Counted from the stretch's first letter, positions 32,244 to 44,560 are shown. The stretch: DNA of 64,000 nucleotides from Rhodotorula mucilaginosa (GCA_034406715.1 CP137872.1:310001-374000), one strand, 5' to 3'. The notes: a model not told the origin generated them from the sequence alone. Made by a program: numbers and translations.

Positions 32244-35200
32244 ATGTCGCGCACCCGTTCAGCTGTGGCAGAGAAAGCTGCAGAGCTGGATATCTTGTAA
32301 CTCAAAGGTGAGCCACCAATCCGTTGTTTGTTCAAGTACTCGCCTCGGCTGACCAGCACAACAACTCAGACCCGTGGCAACAAACTCGGACAATAACAAA
32401 AAGGTAAAGATTGTTTCTAGGCCAGAAGGACCCGCTGAAACAAGTCCTGTAGCAGGTACGCAAACAAGGGTCCCTTGTCCGAGAGCCTGGTGCAGCAGTG
32501 ACATTGGACAAGGAACATACTCACCAACAAAGCATGTCTGACCTGTACAGGTACCTCTGCCGGACCGGGGACGGCCTCCTACGCTGCCTCCGCTCCTCTC
32601 ACGGGAACGCGAACGCAAAGTGAGCCGGCTGTCTGATCACCATTTCCGGTGCTCGTTTGCTCTATTCCCCGCGCCACAATTTGGACGCGTATCGTCATCC
32701 GCAGGCTCACTCTCATGGTTACCAAGCATGGACCAACTCAGTCTCTGCTTGGTCCGAGGGTGCACACCTTGCCCACCAGCACATCTCCCTCTTTCTGCGA
32801 GTCGCATGCTGACATCTTTGTCTTCCCCGTTTGGACAGCTCCCGCCGGTCCCTCTCACCGTGAGTACTCTTTCTTGAAGGCAAAGGCACCCAGTACTATC
32901 AATCCAATCTTTGCCTTGCACGCTCGAGGTGTGCGGGCAGCTTGTTGACCTTCCTACCGCGGGTATGTTCTCAGAATCGACTGCCGGCGGCACCACGTCT
33001 TCCACCTCGACCACTCGTAAGTGGAGTCAAAATCCACACCCCACTATATGACTTCAAGCTGCTGATCGCCTCCTGCTCACCTGCAGCATTTGTTTTCAAC
33101 GAAAAGGACGCGGGTCGGTCTTGTCCTCTTTCCGGCAGAGCGCTTCCTTTTACCGGCGCTGACATGATCACTCGCTGCTGTTTACACTCAGCTGTCATTC
33201 GTGTCATAGAGTTGTACGCCATGCAGTACGTGTCATTTCTTGTTGTGTGAGCGCATCGGTGTGCACTCTCCTGACCATCACCGGTCTCCGCCCTCACTTG
33301 CAGGAAGCACTGCAAGAGTGTCGGCTACGTCGTTGATTGGTACGAGTGGCAAGGCTACGAGGGATCGTACTGTGGCAAATCGGCAAAAGATCACGTGAGT
33401 CTTTGGTCTCTCGCACCTCCAACACTTTCCGAGCTGATCATCTGTTCCGTCCCTTCCTTTAGCTGCCGGAATTTGCCAATTTCCTCAGACAGGTCTTCAA
33501 GATCCACTGTTACCTCGGCATGATTCAGGACTACGGACCGGTCGTCCCGCTCACCGAGCTTTTCCTCGCGTCCAACATCAAGTCGCGGATCCGTCTTTCG
33601 GGATCGCAGTTGTCTAGCTGGGATGCCTTCTCATGCCTCGTATACGGAGACTCGCACAAATTCCCAAACACCATCAGCGAGTACCTTGCCTTGATGCCCA
33701 ATCTCACAGAGGAGCGCTTCAATCTGAAGGGGTTTTCAAAGAAAGCGGTTGAGACCGCTTACGGGTGCGGTCCTTTTTTCTCTACTCCACCCTTTTGCAG
33801 CTGAACTTGATTCTTTACTGTTTTGTATGACAGGAGCTGGGTCAAGTCAACTCCAAAGCGTGAAGCCGAACTCAAGTCGCTTTTCCGAGGCGTGGTCGGC
33901 TCGTCGGCGTCGTCGTTGATCAAGGTCGGAGACCGTGAGCTGGTCCGGTCTGAGCTGGTCCGGTCCGGCACGTCCAGCGAGCATGCCTTGAGGATCAAGA
34001 ATCCGAGCGGGTCGTACGCCTACAACGAAGCCGAGGAGCAGTTCATGCGCGATCTGGTCACCCGCGTCGGTGCAATGGTGAGTCCGAGATGCCTGCCATC
34101 CCTGCCCTATGTTGCCTGACAAAGCTGCCTTCCCATAGCTGCGCCGCAACATCATGAAAGACATGCGTGAGGTGGTCTGTCACGCCGACGAAACCTGTGC
34201 GGGCAACATTGTCCTCGTGTTCTTTGCCTGCCTGACCCGTGAGTCTGCCAGCGTCCGCAAGCGCGTCAACCGACGCCGCGAGCTGACAACTTGGACTTCA
34301 GTCTACCAAGTTCTGCCAGGTTATCGCGTGCCCAAACATCGAGGACTTCTCCTCGAAAGTCTTGAAGGGCAAGCAAGCCGGAGCCTCGGGTTTTCTCCCG
34401 ATGATCGATGAGGTCGTCAAAATTGCTGTTCCAGCGATTCAGGTGTGTACATAGCTTTCTCGCCTTTGACTCTTTGGCGGCTCACCTTCGTTACCCTGGT
34501 GGGATTTGGTGGGATCAGAATGGCATGTCGCTTGACGAGAAAGAGGCCAAAGAGCTCTGGAGCAGTGGCATGGCCACTGATTCCAATGAGTGGGAGCCGA
34601 TGGTGCTGGCATGTACGTACCCTGTCATTTGCATCCCTTCTGTGAAACAGTATTGACAGTGACTGCTGCGTGGGCAGACGAGGTGTTGAAGGCGGCGGGC
34701 AAGTACCAAGGCTACGGTATCGTCCGCATGGTCAATGACTATGACCGCCTCTTTGCCATTGACAAGAATGCCGAGGCCACCGGTCAGCGGACGAAAGGGT
34801 CGAACTGGAGTACCGCCCGGCGCCGAGGTCAAGGACATTTTCCGGTAAGCTTTGATTGCTTTGCCGCTCGCACAACTCACACCTCACTAAACCCCTCCCG
34901 TCCCTCAGAATCATCCAGAAGATCCAGCAGAACCGTGTTGATGACCTCAAGAAGCGCGCCGCTGCCGGTGACATCGCGGTCCGCCTGTCCGACGAGGCAC
35001 TCGAAGCGCGCGCGAAGGCTCCCGTCTCGTCTCGCAGCTCTCGCCAAATCTGCGCATACCGCTTGCAAGAGATCAAGGACGCCGAGACGCATGCGTCAGA
35101 GACCGGCAAGCCGGTGCCCGCCAAGCTCCCCTACCGACCCCCGCTTCCCTCCAGGGACAGAAAATGCTTACGACTTGGCGCTTGGCCAAAGCCCTGCAGA

Positions 35201-37091
35201 CCTTGAGTCAAATCCCCTCTCTCTCTCACTTCTCATGCATCATGCATTTGTGCATTGGGTCTAAACTCTCCCCTACAGTATCCGGAGAAGGTCCGCGCAA
35301 GCTTGATTTCGTCCTTCTTTGTTTCGCCACTGTCCAAGCGTGTCAAGCGCCTCCTCGCGGACAAGTCCCTCGAGGTGAGCCTCTCTGCGTGGATCCAGTA
35401 CCAGTTGAATGATTCGCTGACTTTCAGTCACATGCAGCGCAAGATCTACGACAAGGATAGGGATGTCGAAGTCATCAACGGCGCACTTAACGGTAACGGG
35501 GCCGGTACCGGGCCGTTAATTTTTCATAACCGGGCCGTTGAATTTTCATAACGGCTCCCGGCCGTTACCGTCAGGTGATCGCCAAAATTTTGATCGAAAA
35601 AACGGCAGTACAGCGCGTTACCTCATATCTCAGGAACCCCTCTGTGGCGTGAGCCATAGGCCCGTTTTTCCTGGGATATAGACCATTAGATTCGTCTCGT
35701 CAAGAGCAGTCGAATGAGCCACTTTGTGACTATAGTGACTTATAATCAAGCTTTATTACAAATACATTACAAATACCTCACATTTTTCCTGATGCGCAAA
35801 AATCGAGGGGTCAGAAATCCAAAATGGAAATCTGAATTTGGCCCAGCTGAGTAGTCTGGAGTAGCGTGACCAGTTGGAGAGTCTAGCAGCAGTATACAGC
35901 CTCCCCTTGGGGTGTTTACACTCAATCTTCCCGAGGACCAAGCGAGAAGAAGTTCAGCAAGTTCATTACCGTCTCAATAGGGCAAAATGTGATAAGGAAT
36001 CCAGAACTTGAAACCGCTCTCTCTCGCGCACTACACAATGTTTTCTTACTCAAAATCCAGCCAGCACCTCATATAAGGCCAACGTACATTATGGGGTAAT
36101 CAGCTCTATAGCCAAATTAATTGTCATTACAAATAGTATTACAAAAAGTCACAACGCGCAAAATTTGGGCCCTTTTTCAAAAAACCAAATTCTAAAAGTG
36201 TAGCTATAGACGTGAAAAGCAGTGGGCCATGAGCTCTGGTGCTGTAGAGCACAAATACAGGGTCAGAAAGAGTTAAGTGACGCTTGCTCTAAACTGATGA
36301 GGCGGAGAAGTTCTGCCCATTTTCAGGCGGAAAGCGTTCCCGAGAAATGAGGTAACGCGCTGTAACTGCAGTAACGGCGAGTTGAGAAGGTGATCAGTTT
36401 GCTTGATTAGCTGGAAATAGCTTTAATTGTATTGTGAATACAATCTAGAATAGGGACCCCATACACCAGTTAACGGCAAAAAACGGCAAAAACTGTATCT
36501 CCCGTAATCGTTAAGCCAAAACTACTGGTTTTCCCGGTAAAATTGCAGATAACGGGAGTGCCGTTGATGACTCCGACATCCCTAGACAAGGATGAGGACG
36601 AGAAGGCGTGGGAGACTCGCTACACGGCGATCCAGAAGGAGGACGAGGACAAGGCTGCACAAGTCAAGGCCACCAAGGATGCGAAGAAGGCAGCCAAGAA
36701 GATCGCCGGCCCCCGGGTAAAGGCAGATGAGCATGATGTTGGGGTGGAGAATGGACGAGGGGGAGGGGGATGAGAACGACGAGAAGCTTGTGATGTGCAG
36801 CGAACAACGCTTGAATTTCGCTTTTGACTCAGCCTGTTATGTGGAAGATCTTGCTATCCGCAGAGGGCCACTAGAAGTGCCAAGGGCGCAACGGACCAAG
36901 TCAAAAGGGAGAAGACGATAAGGCCGTTCACGCAGTCGTATAGGCCGTTGATTCTCCGGTGCAGAGTAGATGAAGATTGTAGCTTGTTCTCCTGTTTGTG
37001 CAGTACTCGCAGGAGGTATCTTCAAGGCGCACTTGTAATGAACATGAAGCCAAAGACCTCAGCCTCGCAACGAAGGCCGACTTCAGCTTGT
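32244..37091 (+). CDS. island gene A: unrecognised intron-rich protein, split by a hAT element
   Basis: From the ATG at 32244 a chain of exons can be followed with canonical GT-AG introns: MSRTRSAVAEKAAELDI, then serine/threonine-rich exons, FVFNEKDAAVIRVIELYAMQ, KHCKSVGYVVDWYEWQGYEG, LPEFANFLRQVFKIHCYLGM, SWDAFSCLVYGDSHKFPN, YAYNEAEEQFMRDLVTRVGA and VDDLKKRAAAGDIAVRLSD. It continues to a lysine-rich stretch interrupted by the transposon at 35458-36584. If the transposon and one target duplication are ignored, frame and codons continue exactly (RKIYDKD then EDEKAWETRY). Some junctions, especially near 32750 and 35110, remain ambiguous, and the 3' end near 37091 is a guess. The protein looks mostly helical and charged; no catalytic motif, zinc finger or transposase signature is visible. 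Function unknown. Confidence 0.45.
35458..36584. mobile_element. non-autonomous hAT-type DNA transposon, 1,127 bp
   Basis: Both ends carry terminal inverted repeats beginning TAGGGATGTC and matching for about 27 bp with few differences (35458-35485 and 36556-36584). An 8-bp target duplication GACAAGGA flanks the element at 35450-35457 and 36585-36592. Eight-base duplications and TAGGG/CAGGG-type ends are the mark of the hAT superfamily. The interior is much more AT-rich than its surroundings and has no open frame of useful length, so it must be mobilised by a transposase encoded elsewhere. Subterminal copies of CCGGGCCGTT and TAACGG motifs could be transposase sites. It sits in an exon of island gene A; the intact ends and exact duplication imply a young insertion. 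Confidence 0.9.
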
Positions 37092-38207
37092 TAAAAGGCT
37101 CCTACCGTGCTCCCACAGCTCTCTATGCGGCAGTCTGCAACACCAAATTGATTTGCACAGCTCTGCAAAGGGGTTCAATCTGCGATCAAGCTTTCTTACA
37201 CTTCACCTCTTTTGTTCGTCGTCGCGCCACCCCCAACCGCCTCATCGTCAGATCGCTTTGCCTTCGCCATACCCGTGGTCAACCTCCATCTCCACCGTGT
37301 TGTCTACCGCATCCTTTACGAGCTCTTGACTGTACCACATGGGAATTGGACGGCTGGAAATGGGTTCAGGCGAGGCAACTCGAGTGAACGGGCATTTGTC
37401 GGCGGTCAGGGCTGTTTGCGGAAGTGGACAATTCAGCAGGCAGCGCAGCTGTGACATGAAAGAACAGAGGACGCACAATCTTGTTCCATCTTGTTGACCT
37501 GTTTGCTCTAAGTCCAAGTGGAAGACTGCTAGCTCACGGCTTTGCGCGCCGTCTAGCGGCTGCGCCCCGTCCGGCAGGAACGCTCCTTTGTTTGCCGTGG
37601 CGAGGAACGCAGTCAGGCAATCGATCCAGGCCAGCTCAAGACTGAGGCGCTTGACGTTCATGCGTGCAGACTTGGCCGCGGTGGCTCAAGGGTCCTGGAG
37701 GAGGACCGCCTGACGCGTCGATTTGGGGCGGAGGCGTGAGCGCAGCTTGACCTCGAAGGCAGCGAAGCCGGTCGAAGCGTGATGTTGGTGTTCAAAGGAG
37801 CGTTTCATTGTCTTGGTCCAGCCAGAGCGTAGTTTGTACAGAGCGAAGGAGGGAAAGCGTGGTGAGCGAAGAGTTCTCATCGCCGCACGTCGAGTTTCTG
37901 CTCGACAACGCTCCCTCGGACCACGCACCGCTGCTCTAGACTGTGCACGCAGTACGCTCAAGAGACCTCTGACGCCAGGTGACTCGCGCTTGCTGCTCGC
38001 GCAGCCCTTTCATTCGACAATCACCCACTTACTCTCCCCATTTGTCTCTCTGCAGTCCCTCAGCCCTTCCACACGCGCCCTGCACGGCCGGAACAACAGA
38101 GTCTACGAATCCAACTTCTCTCCTTTTCAAGGTGTGTCTTGCTCCGGTACAGGATCATGGAATAACTGCGCTGACTGCTGATGACGCCTCCAACAGAAAT
38201 CGCGACT
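37092..38207. other. region between island genes A and B
   Basis: No convincing plus-strand exon is present. On the minus strand a frame at 37661-37248 begins MNVKRLSLELAWIDCLTAF and is helical-looking; another at 37961-37686 is arginine-rich. They might be remnants of a further gene, but no splice structure joins them. The stretch 37980-38200 contains promoter-like pyrimidine tracts before gene B. Confidence 0.35.
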
Positions 38208-41180
38208 AATGCCTCCTGCACGCGAGATCCTCTACATCGAGGGTATGTGCTTCTATTCTCCCAGGCTTCTACTTCTTGCCAGTCCTATATGCAAGGAGTG
38301 TTTTTCGGCTTGCACCCTCGCCTTGCTGGGTTCCCACAACGCAATCACATGTTCAGCTTTTCGGGCCGTCCCGCGAGCTGACGCCATGGCTTACGACTTT
38401 GCCAAGCAGATTCTGACTCTGACCAAGAAACTAGACAAGAAGCGTATCCGTCCCACCGCGGGGATCGCCAGCGTGAGCTTAGGTGTCCTCCTTTGGCTGG
38501 GTGGTGTCGTTTCACGAGTTGACCTTCCCATCTCTCCCAACCCCGCAGCAGTCCAGAATTGGGCAGACTCAAAGGAGCATAGCACCAGAGTCAAGAATGG
38601 TGCGCTTATTCATTCTGTCCTACCTTTGCAAATGATGCACTAACTTAAACAGGTTCTCCGCTCGCTCTTGCAAAGCAGCCACCTCCTCCTCCCCCGAAGA
38701 TCCGGAATCCGAAGTGTCGGACCGGGACGACAAGGATGCCACCTTCGAACTTGTCGAAGATGAGGACAAGCCCGAGAGCAAGAATGCCAAGCGACTGACC
38801 GGCGACTCGATTGTCGCCGGTCCGTCCACCGCCCGAGCAAGCTCGCCGCCGGGTGACGGCTTGCGCGTTGACGACGCAGATGTCGACACCGTCGCGATCC
38901 AGCCGAGAGACTTGGAGAAAGAGCGCGCTCGCCTGCTGGCAAGCTTCAAGAAGCTCTGCGAACGGCTCAAGCGCGGCGAGATCGTAAGTTTCTCGAGATG
39001 TCACACTTTGGCGCGAGGTTTGGCACGGGATTAAGTGCTTAGCTTCTTGAATCCTGTCACAGGAGCGTCGTCTGAAGATCATCAAGTCGTGGAAGCGGTG
39101 GTTTGTGAAGAAGTCCCGCAGAACGTACATGTGAGTCGCGACAAAATCTTGAGTCTGGGAATCTCGCTTGTGCGCATCTCCTGACCCGTCAAGTCTGGGC
39201 CGACAGCCTCCGCAACGAGGTCTTCTACAAGGCGTTGAAATGGTCCTCAAGGTCCTTCGTGACCGACTATACTCAAGCAGTCGTACCGGAGCAGGTCTTT
39301 GAACTGTTCCCTCCCGACCTTCGGAGGTTCACCTTCCTCGACCTCGCGATCTTTGAGATGCTGTCACGCGATGTAGAGCACCTTCACCAATGGCAGCGGT
39401 GAGTGGATGCTGGGTCTCTTGACCTTGATCACTAGCTAATTCAGATGATTCCGTGATCCGCAGATTCATCTGATCCGCAGATTCATCGAGGAGCCGTTGG
39501 ACCAGATCATCCACCTCGACCCTTGGATCCTCAAGAATCGCTCTAGCATGCTCAACTACAAGGGTCCAGGTCTGTACGCGTTCGCCATTGGCAAGGGCAC
39601 AGAAAAGGTACGCCCCTGTCTACTCTTCTCTTCACTGCCACAGTTTGCAGGCTCACCCCTTTCCCCTCAACAATCTGCAGAAGAAGACCCACATTGGATC
39701 CGGAGACGTGATCTGCAAGAGAGGCAAAAAACACTCAAGCGCTTCCGAGGAGGAGCGCGACGGCGGTCCGGTACAGCGAGGAAAGTCAGTCTCCATGCTC
39801 GTGAGACTTTCGTTCCTGGAAGCCGGTGAGTTCCTCTTTCCTGCTTTGCTCCATGGTGATCTCAAGCTGAATTGTAGGGTGCAGAAACCTGCATCGCAGA
39901 AGAGCTTGAATGTGTTATCTACCAGGCCCCGAAAAAGATGGAGAGGACGCATCTCTTCACTCTCGAGTCGGTCAGGCTGCCCACCTACGGCGCCCTCCAG
40001 GAGATGGGCGGGATGAACACAAATCTGCTGGACGGCTGCGGTCATGCAAGGCACATCTCCGTTGCCCACCTCCACCAGGGCCTTACCCGCCTCTTCGACC
40101 ACCTCGCACCAAAAAACGGCAACTTCCGTCGGGTGAGTGAAAAAGGGTGTAAAAGTATACATTGCCATCTGCTGACCTTTTTTTTCCGTTTTTCGCAGGC
40201 CCGCTCGTCGCTGCCGGCATTTGCGCTGCACAAGAACGACATCGACCTCCTCGGTTCATGGGCAGCCCTTAACGCGGAGGCAGGCTGGCAGTTGTCGCCA
40301 AGGACACTCATGTTCATCCTGTACGGGCAGTGCCATGTCGACACGGTTGCAGCCATCAATCGCCGTGGAGGACGTCCCTCCCGAGATTTGGCAAACCGGC
40401 GCGTTCCTGCCAAAACTGGCAGCAGCCCTCCGCCACGCCAAACCCGCCGTTGCCACCGTGGCCGATGCCAACGACGCCAGCTGTTGGGAAGTACGGAGAG
40501 TGGTGGTCGGGAGGATTTTCGGAGGAAGTTTTGTTCCGGCGAGTCCGGAGGTCCGAGGGCCATGTTCAGTTTCATCATGTTTCCCTCTTTCTTTCTTTCT
40601 CCTCACCGACGTTTACACTTCTCTCTAGGTAGATATGATCTCGCTTGTCCTTGCATAGCACTGACATTTACACTTCTCTCTAGCCGCGGCGGGAACCCTA
40701 CAGGCTTCAGCACTTGCGCCAACACCGGCGACGACGTCGATGCCGACTCCGACGACGACACGAGATTTGGGCCAGATGGCAGCGCCCCGTCTGCTGCCAC
40801 CCGTCTCGAGCACGCAAAGGCCAGCTACAAGAAGCGGAAGGAGGAGCAAGCGCCGGCGGCATTTCGTCTTGCCCCGCATTGCGACCCTTTGCAGCCCCGC
40901 CAGACCGGTCAACTCTCTCGATCAGGATTACGGAGGGAGCGAAGCCTCGGGGCCGTCCCACGCCGGATCCTCTTCGTTGGCGGGGAACGTCCTGAGCGGG
41001 TCGGTCACGGTCCCTCGGGTTCAGCAGGCGCCGACGGTCCACGACCCTACTTTCTACAGGGCTCAGACAAAGAAAGTGTGGAAGAGGAAGGGCCGTGATC
41101 CGTCGGAGGGCTTCCGAGTAGATGCACAAATCAACCTTTTGTGCGCAACCGCTTTTCTCTCATGCGCTGAGCGTGGTTGA
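38208..41180 (+). CDS. island gene B: unrecognised intron-rich protein
   Basis: Probable start ATG at 38208 (MPPAREILYIE). Exons that can be followed include AYDFAKQILTLTKKLDKKRI, an acidic exon (SPEDPESEVSDRDDKDATFE), LEKERARLLASFKKLCERLK, IKSWKRWFVKKSRRTY, WADSLRNEVFYKALKWSSRS, LRRFTFLDLAIFEMLSRDVE, RFIEEPLDQIIHLDPWIL, LHQGLTRLFDHLAPKNGNFR and SSLPAFALHKNDIDLLGSW. Towards the 3' end the frame becomes uncertain; the likeliest last exon is open to 41180 (VHDPTFYRAQTKKVWKRKGR). A serine/threonine- and lysine-rich style similar to gene A suggests a shared origin or system. No known domain is visible. Whether A and B are one transcript or two was not settled; a leader-like region before 38208 favours two. 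Confidence 0.4.
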
Positions 41181-41216
41181 GAACCTAAAGTTCCTCTGAG
41201 TGAAGATAAAGGTTAC

Positions 41217-43629
41217 TCAGCTACATAGTGATCTTTTAGAAGAGCGTTGCAATGCGCGTGGGTCACCCGAAGGAGGCGTAGGCGGTCCTGGGTCAAAAGG
41301 AGGCAATTCCGAGTCCGAATCCTCATCCTCCTCGCTGCTGGTCCTTTCGTCCACCCGCCGCGCGTTGCCCTCTTCTTCACTGCTGTCTGTGTCTCTAGAG
41401 CGCCTGGGCTTCCTTGCACGCGCAGACATGTCCGGTGACCGGTCGCGCTCGTCGCATCAGGGCCAAGGAAAAGACTGGCACCTGCCTGTCAAAGTGGTCC
41501 CTCCAGGTCGTAACAACTGCGCGCAGGCCTCTTGTTGTTCTTGTTTGCTGACTGTATGGTGCAGTCAAGGCAGAGGTGGACACAAATCCGAATCTGTACA
41601 GTTGAATCGGGTCAATTGCCAGCAGAGGAAGAGCGGCATAGACGGCGGCCGGGAGAGGCTCTTTGTTGTTCAAGAACACGGTGATGGAGATAATCTTGTT
41701 GGTAAGATCATTGAGGATCAGCAGGTTGGCACGTGCGAGGAACTGGCGGGAGACGGCAAGGAGGGGTAACCACGCTTCAAGCAGCGGAAGGATTTCGTTG
41801 GCGATAGACCGGACAAGAGCTTTGGTGCTGGCTCGGACGAGACAACCGGCACGCTGCACACAAATACATATCAGTTCAAGCGGCGGCTTAAGAGGCAAAT
41901 TGAGACGAGGCGTACCGCGTTCGCCTTTGCTGCTCGCGCGATCTCGTCATCCTCTTTGCCATCCTCCTCCTCCTTGGGTCCATTGTGGTGCTCAGCGCCT
42001 GGAGAGTTGTCCCCGACATTTTCACCGCCATCATCGTCCTCAGCCTGCACAGCTTCTACGAGGAGATTGAGCGTTGTTCTCTGGTTCTCCGTCTGCCCCC
42101 GTTCCCCCCCGCATTGCCTGCGCTAGCGCCATCCCTACGACTGCCTGTTGTTGTAAGATTGGGGGCATGACCAACAGTCGATGGATTTACGTGCATGTTC
42201 GCGAGTTCGGGGGTCGCCTCGGCAGATGCTGGAGCAAGAATGGTGGCGTCGGCAGAGGCGATACCGGTGGCTCCAGCGGCAAGAGCGGCCGTGCCACTTG
42301 CGTTGGCACGGCTTTGCAGGAGAGGGGGCGGGTTGCGGAACGGTTGGAAGCTGTCAGGGTTGGTAGAGGGCTCCTGAGAATCGGTCGCAACTGGCAAAAG
42401 AGTGTGTAGCAAGGCGAGGCTGGACGGAGAAGACCAGAATGCAAGCTCCGGGCTAGAGCCCCTGTTGGAGAGTAGTATCGGACGGGAGCGAGGTGACGCC
42501 AGCAAGATGGATTGATTACGGAGATGATTAGTTGAGGAGGCAAACTTATTTGTTGTATTGCCTGCTTGAGCGCAGATCGTGTTTGACCTCCAGTCACTCA
42601 CACTCGCTACAAGCAGGTACGTAGATTTGTATATGCAGCCTATGTACTGCAAGGAGTCACTCACACTCACTACGAGCAGACTCCCTCACATCTGCACAGG
42701 CCCCAAGCAAGTCATCATACCTGACCAAATTGCCGACGCGCTTGAGGGATAGAGGAGGGAGTTGCGACAAGCTTGCCGCGTGAACGAGAGCATTGTAGAT
42801 GGACCGACGGGTAGCGAAGTCTGCGTCAGCCAAAGGCTTGCTTACGACACCGAGAAGCAAAACATGTACCTCAAACGCTTCTGCATCGGCAGCAGACTCA
42901 GACCATGGCACAGAGAGCCGTCGTCAACAGAAAACGGGTGAACAGACCGGCGGCTCGCTGCGGGCACTTAATTGCCAGGAGATGGCAATACAGGGTCATC
43001 GTTTTTGCAGCACTCTCGAGAAGCTCCTCGGGCAGGAGCACCTCTAGCACGGAGACCAACTGCTGATGCAGAAACAGCATCAGCTTCGAGATCGGGCGCG
43101 AGTGAATGCTGCACGTACCGGCACCCAGATACGTCAAGCAGAGGCTGTAGCTCTGTACCGACGGGGGACGCAGTCACGTCATGGAGGGAGTCAAGCAAGT
43201 CCAGCTGCTTCAGAGAAGAACCAGCGGTGAAGGATGAGGCACGATCATAATCTCATGCATACGCGCGTCGGGCAAAACTCGCTCTTCGATTGGAAGTGAG
43301 CAGAGAACACCGTCCCTCTCTATCATCGAGGAGATCACGTTTGCAATCCAGCTCATTGATGTCGAACTGAGTGATGCGCCAGCACGGAAAAGCCACTGAC
43401 GTCAAGCGAGGTGCAGATTCGGATTTGGAGCAATGCTTTTCGGAGCTCCGAACGTATCTGGACTCTGGAAAAGTTTGACGGCATGTAGACAGCGTGGTGG
43501 AAGACCGCTCGTGAGTGTCTCGGCAACCACCTTTGTCAACATCTCGGCGCTGGCAAAGTCGAGAGGGCCGACGGTGGCTAGTCGGTGGCTGAGATGCACA
43601 ACGGCCTCCATCAGTGGAGGAACAAACAA
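41217..43629 (-). CDS. island gene C: possible minus-strand helical protein, structure unresolved
   Basis: Several minus-strand stretches look coding and alpha-helical: 43629-43402 (MEAVVHLSHRLATVGPLDFA), about 43137-42900 (LFLHQQLVSVLEVLLPEELL and AKTMTLYCHLLAIKCPQRAA), about 42911-42660 (FEVHVLLLGVVSKPLADADF) and 41898-41400 (EILPLLEAWLPLLAVSRQFL). An acidic, serine-rich frame lies at 41429-41217. They could be exons of one HEAT/ARM-like protein, but stops between them are not all explained by clear GT-AG introns, so a decayed gene is equally possible. Near 43660-43735 the plus strand instead reads well (LAIKTLISLRDIILGLPNPD) up to the edge of the right repeat. No family is recognised. Confidence 0.25.
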
Positions 43630-43738
43630 AGTTGCTCAAGTACAATGGCAATGGACCAGATGAGGATGAGGAGCAACTGGCAATCAAGACCCTCATCAGC
43701 CTGCGAGACATCATTCTGGGACTGCCTAACCCTGACCT

Positions 43739-44480
43739 AAGGCGCGCAAGATGATTTACTGCTTTCGACAGCCCGATCGTGCATGGCGGGAAGGTCTCCA
43801 TGCATTGCACGAGGGGTCTATGACTGCAGGCTGGGGTATGTAGCTCCGCCAACTCTTGAACGGACCAAGCTGACAAGGTTGCATGCACCTTCACAACATC
43901 CCCAGCCAACTTTCCCCAGACTCTGAATCCGACACACTCCCCGTCTTTCCTCTCCTGCCGCTTCTTACAACTTCTGATTCTCCAGACCAGTAGTGTGTAG
44001 CTGCCACTCTTGCGGCAGTGGCGGCCGCGTTCGTTGCCTCGATGTCTTTTCGGCGAGCCTCGCGCTTGCAATCAGCGTCATCCTGCGTCTCGATTCACAG
44101 GCAGAAGTGGCCCTATTGGGACTCGCAGCGTCCGCAGAAACTCTTGAAGACTCCACTTGGAGGAATTGAGTCTGAATATTCGGCGGAGGCGCTTCCTCAA
44201 GAATGTCATGTCCGGTACTCAGCACCCAGCGTACCCGCCTTGGCCTTATCTGTTAATCAAATTTAGCCCGTCTGTAGCCGCTGAAGACAAGCTGCGGATG
44301 CCTGAAGATGTCACACGCGCCCATGTCCACGTGTCCCTTGCGCCACAGAAACGCACAAGCTTAGGAAAGTGCCGGTACGAGCTCAACATTGGAAGGAGCA
44401 TCTGGTTCTTACGGCCGGACTTTCAATCGTCTTCCACCCCTGGGGTGTGCGAGAGGATGATGCTTAGATAGTCTATCTTA
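43739..44480 (+). repeat. right direct repeat of the 13.6-kb island
   Basis: Counterpart of 30902-31832, about 12.8 kb away in the same orientation and shorter by one internal segment. It ends 80 bp before the stop codon of the sugar transporter, so this copy probably occupies the ancestral site (the transporter's 3' flank) and the left copy is the duplicate. There is no coding content. Confidence 0.8.
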
Positions 44481-44560
44481 CACAGTATGATCTACACTCC
44501 GAAGCAAGTCCTGGATGAAAAACAGTTGACAGCGGGAAACAACGAAACCAGAAACTTGGA

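Noticed and set aside
43253-44071. 272-codon minus-strand frame spanning the right repeat
   Set aside because: It crosses the repeat border and most of its length is unmatched by an equivalent frame in the left repeat copy; composition is not protein-like.
30902-44480. The two direct repeats as long terminal repeats of a retroelement
   Set aside because: They lack TG..CA ends, a primer-binding site or polypurine tract next to them, and the interior shows no recognisable retroelement domains but spliced host-like genes. The 22-bp transporter tail in the left copy fits segmental duplication better.
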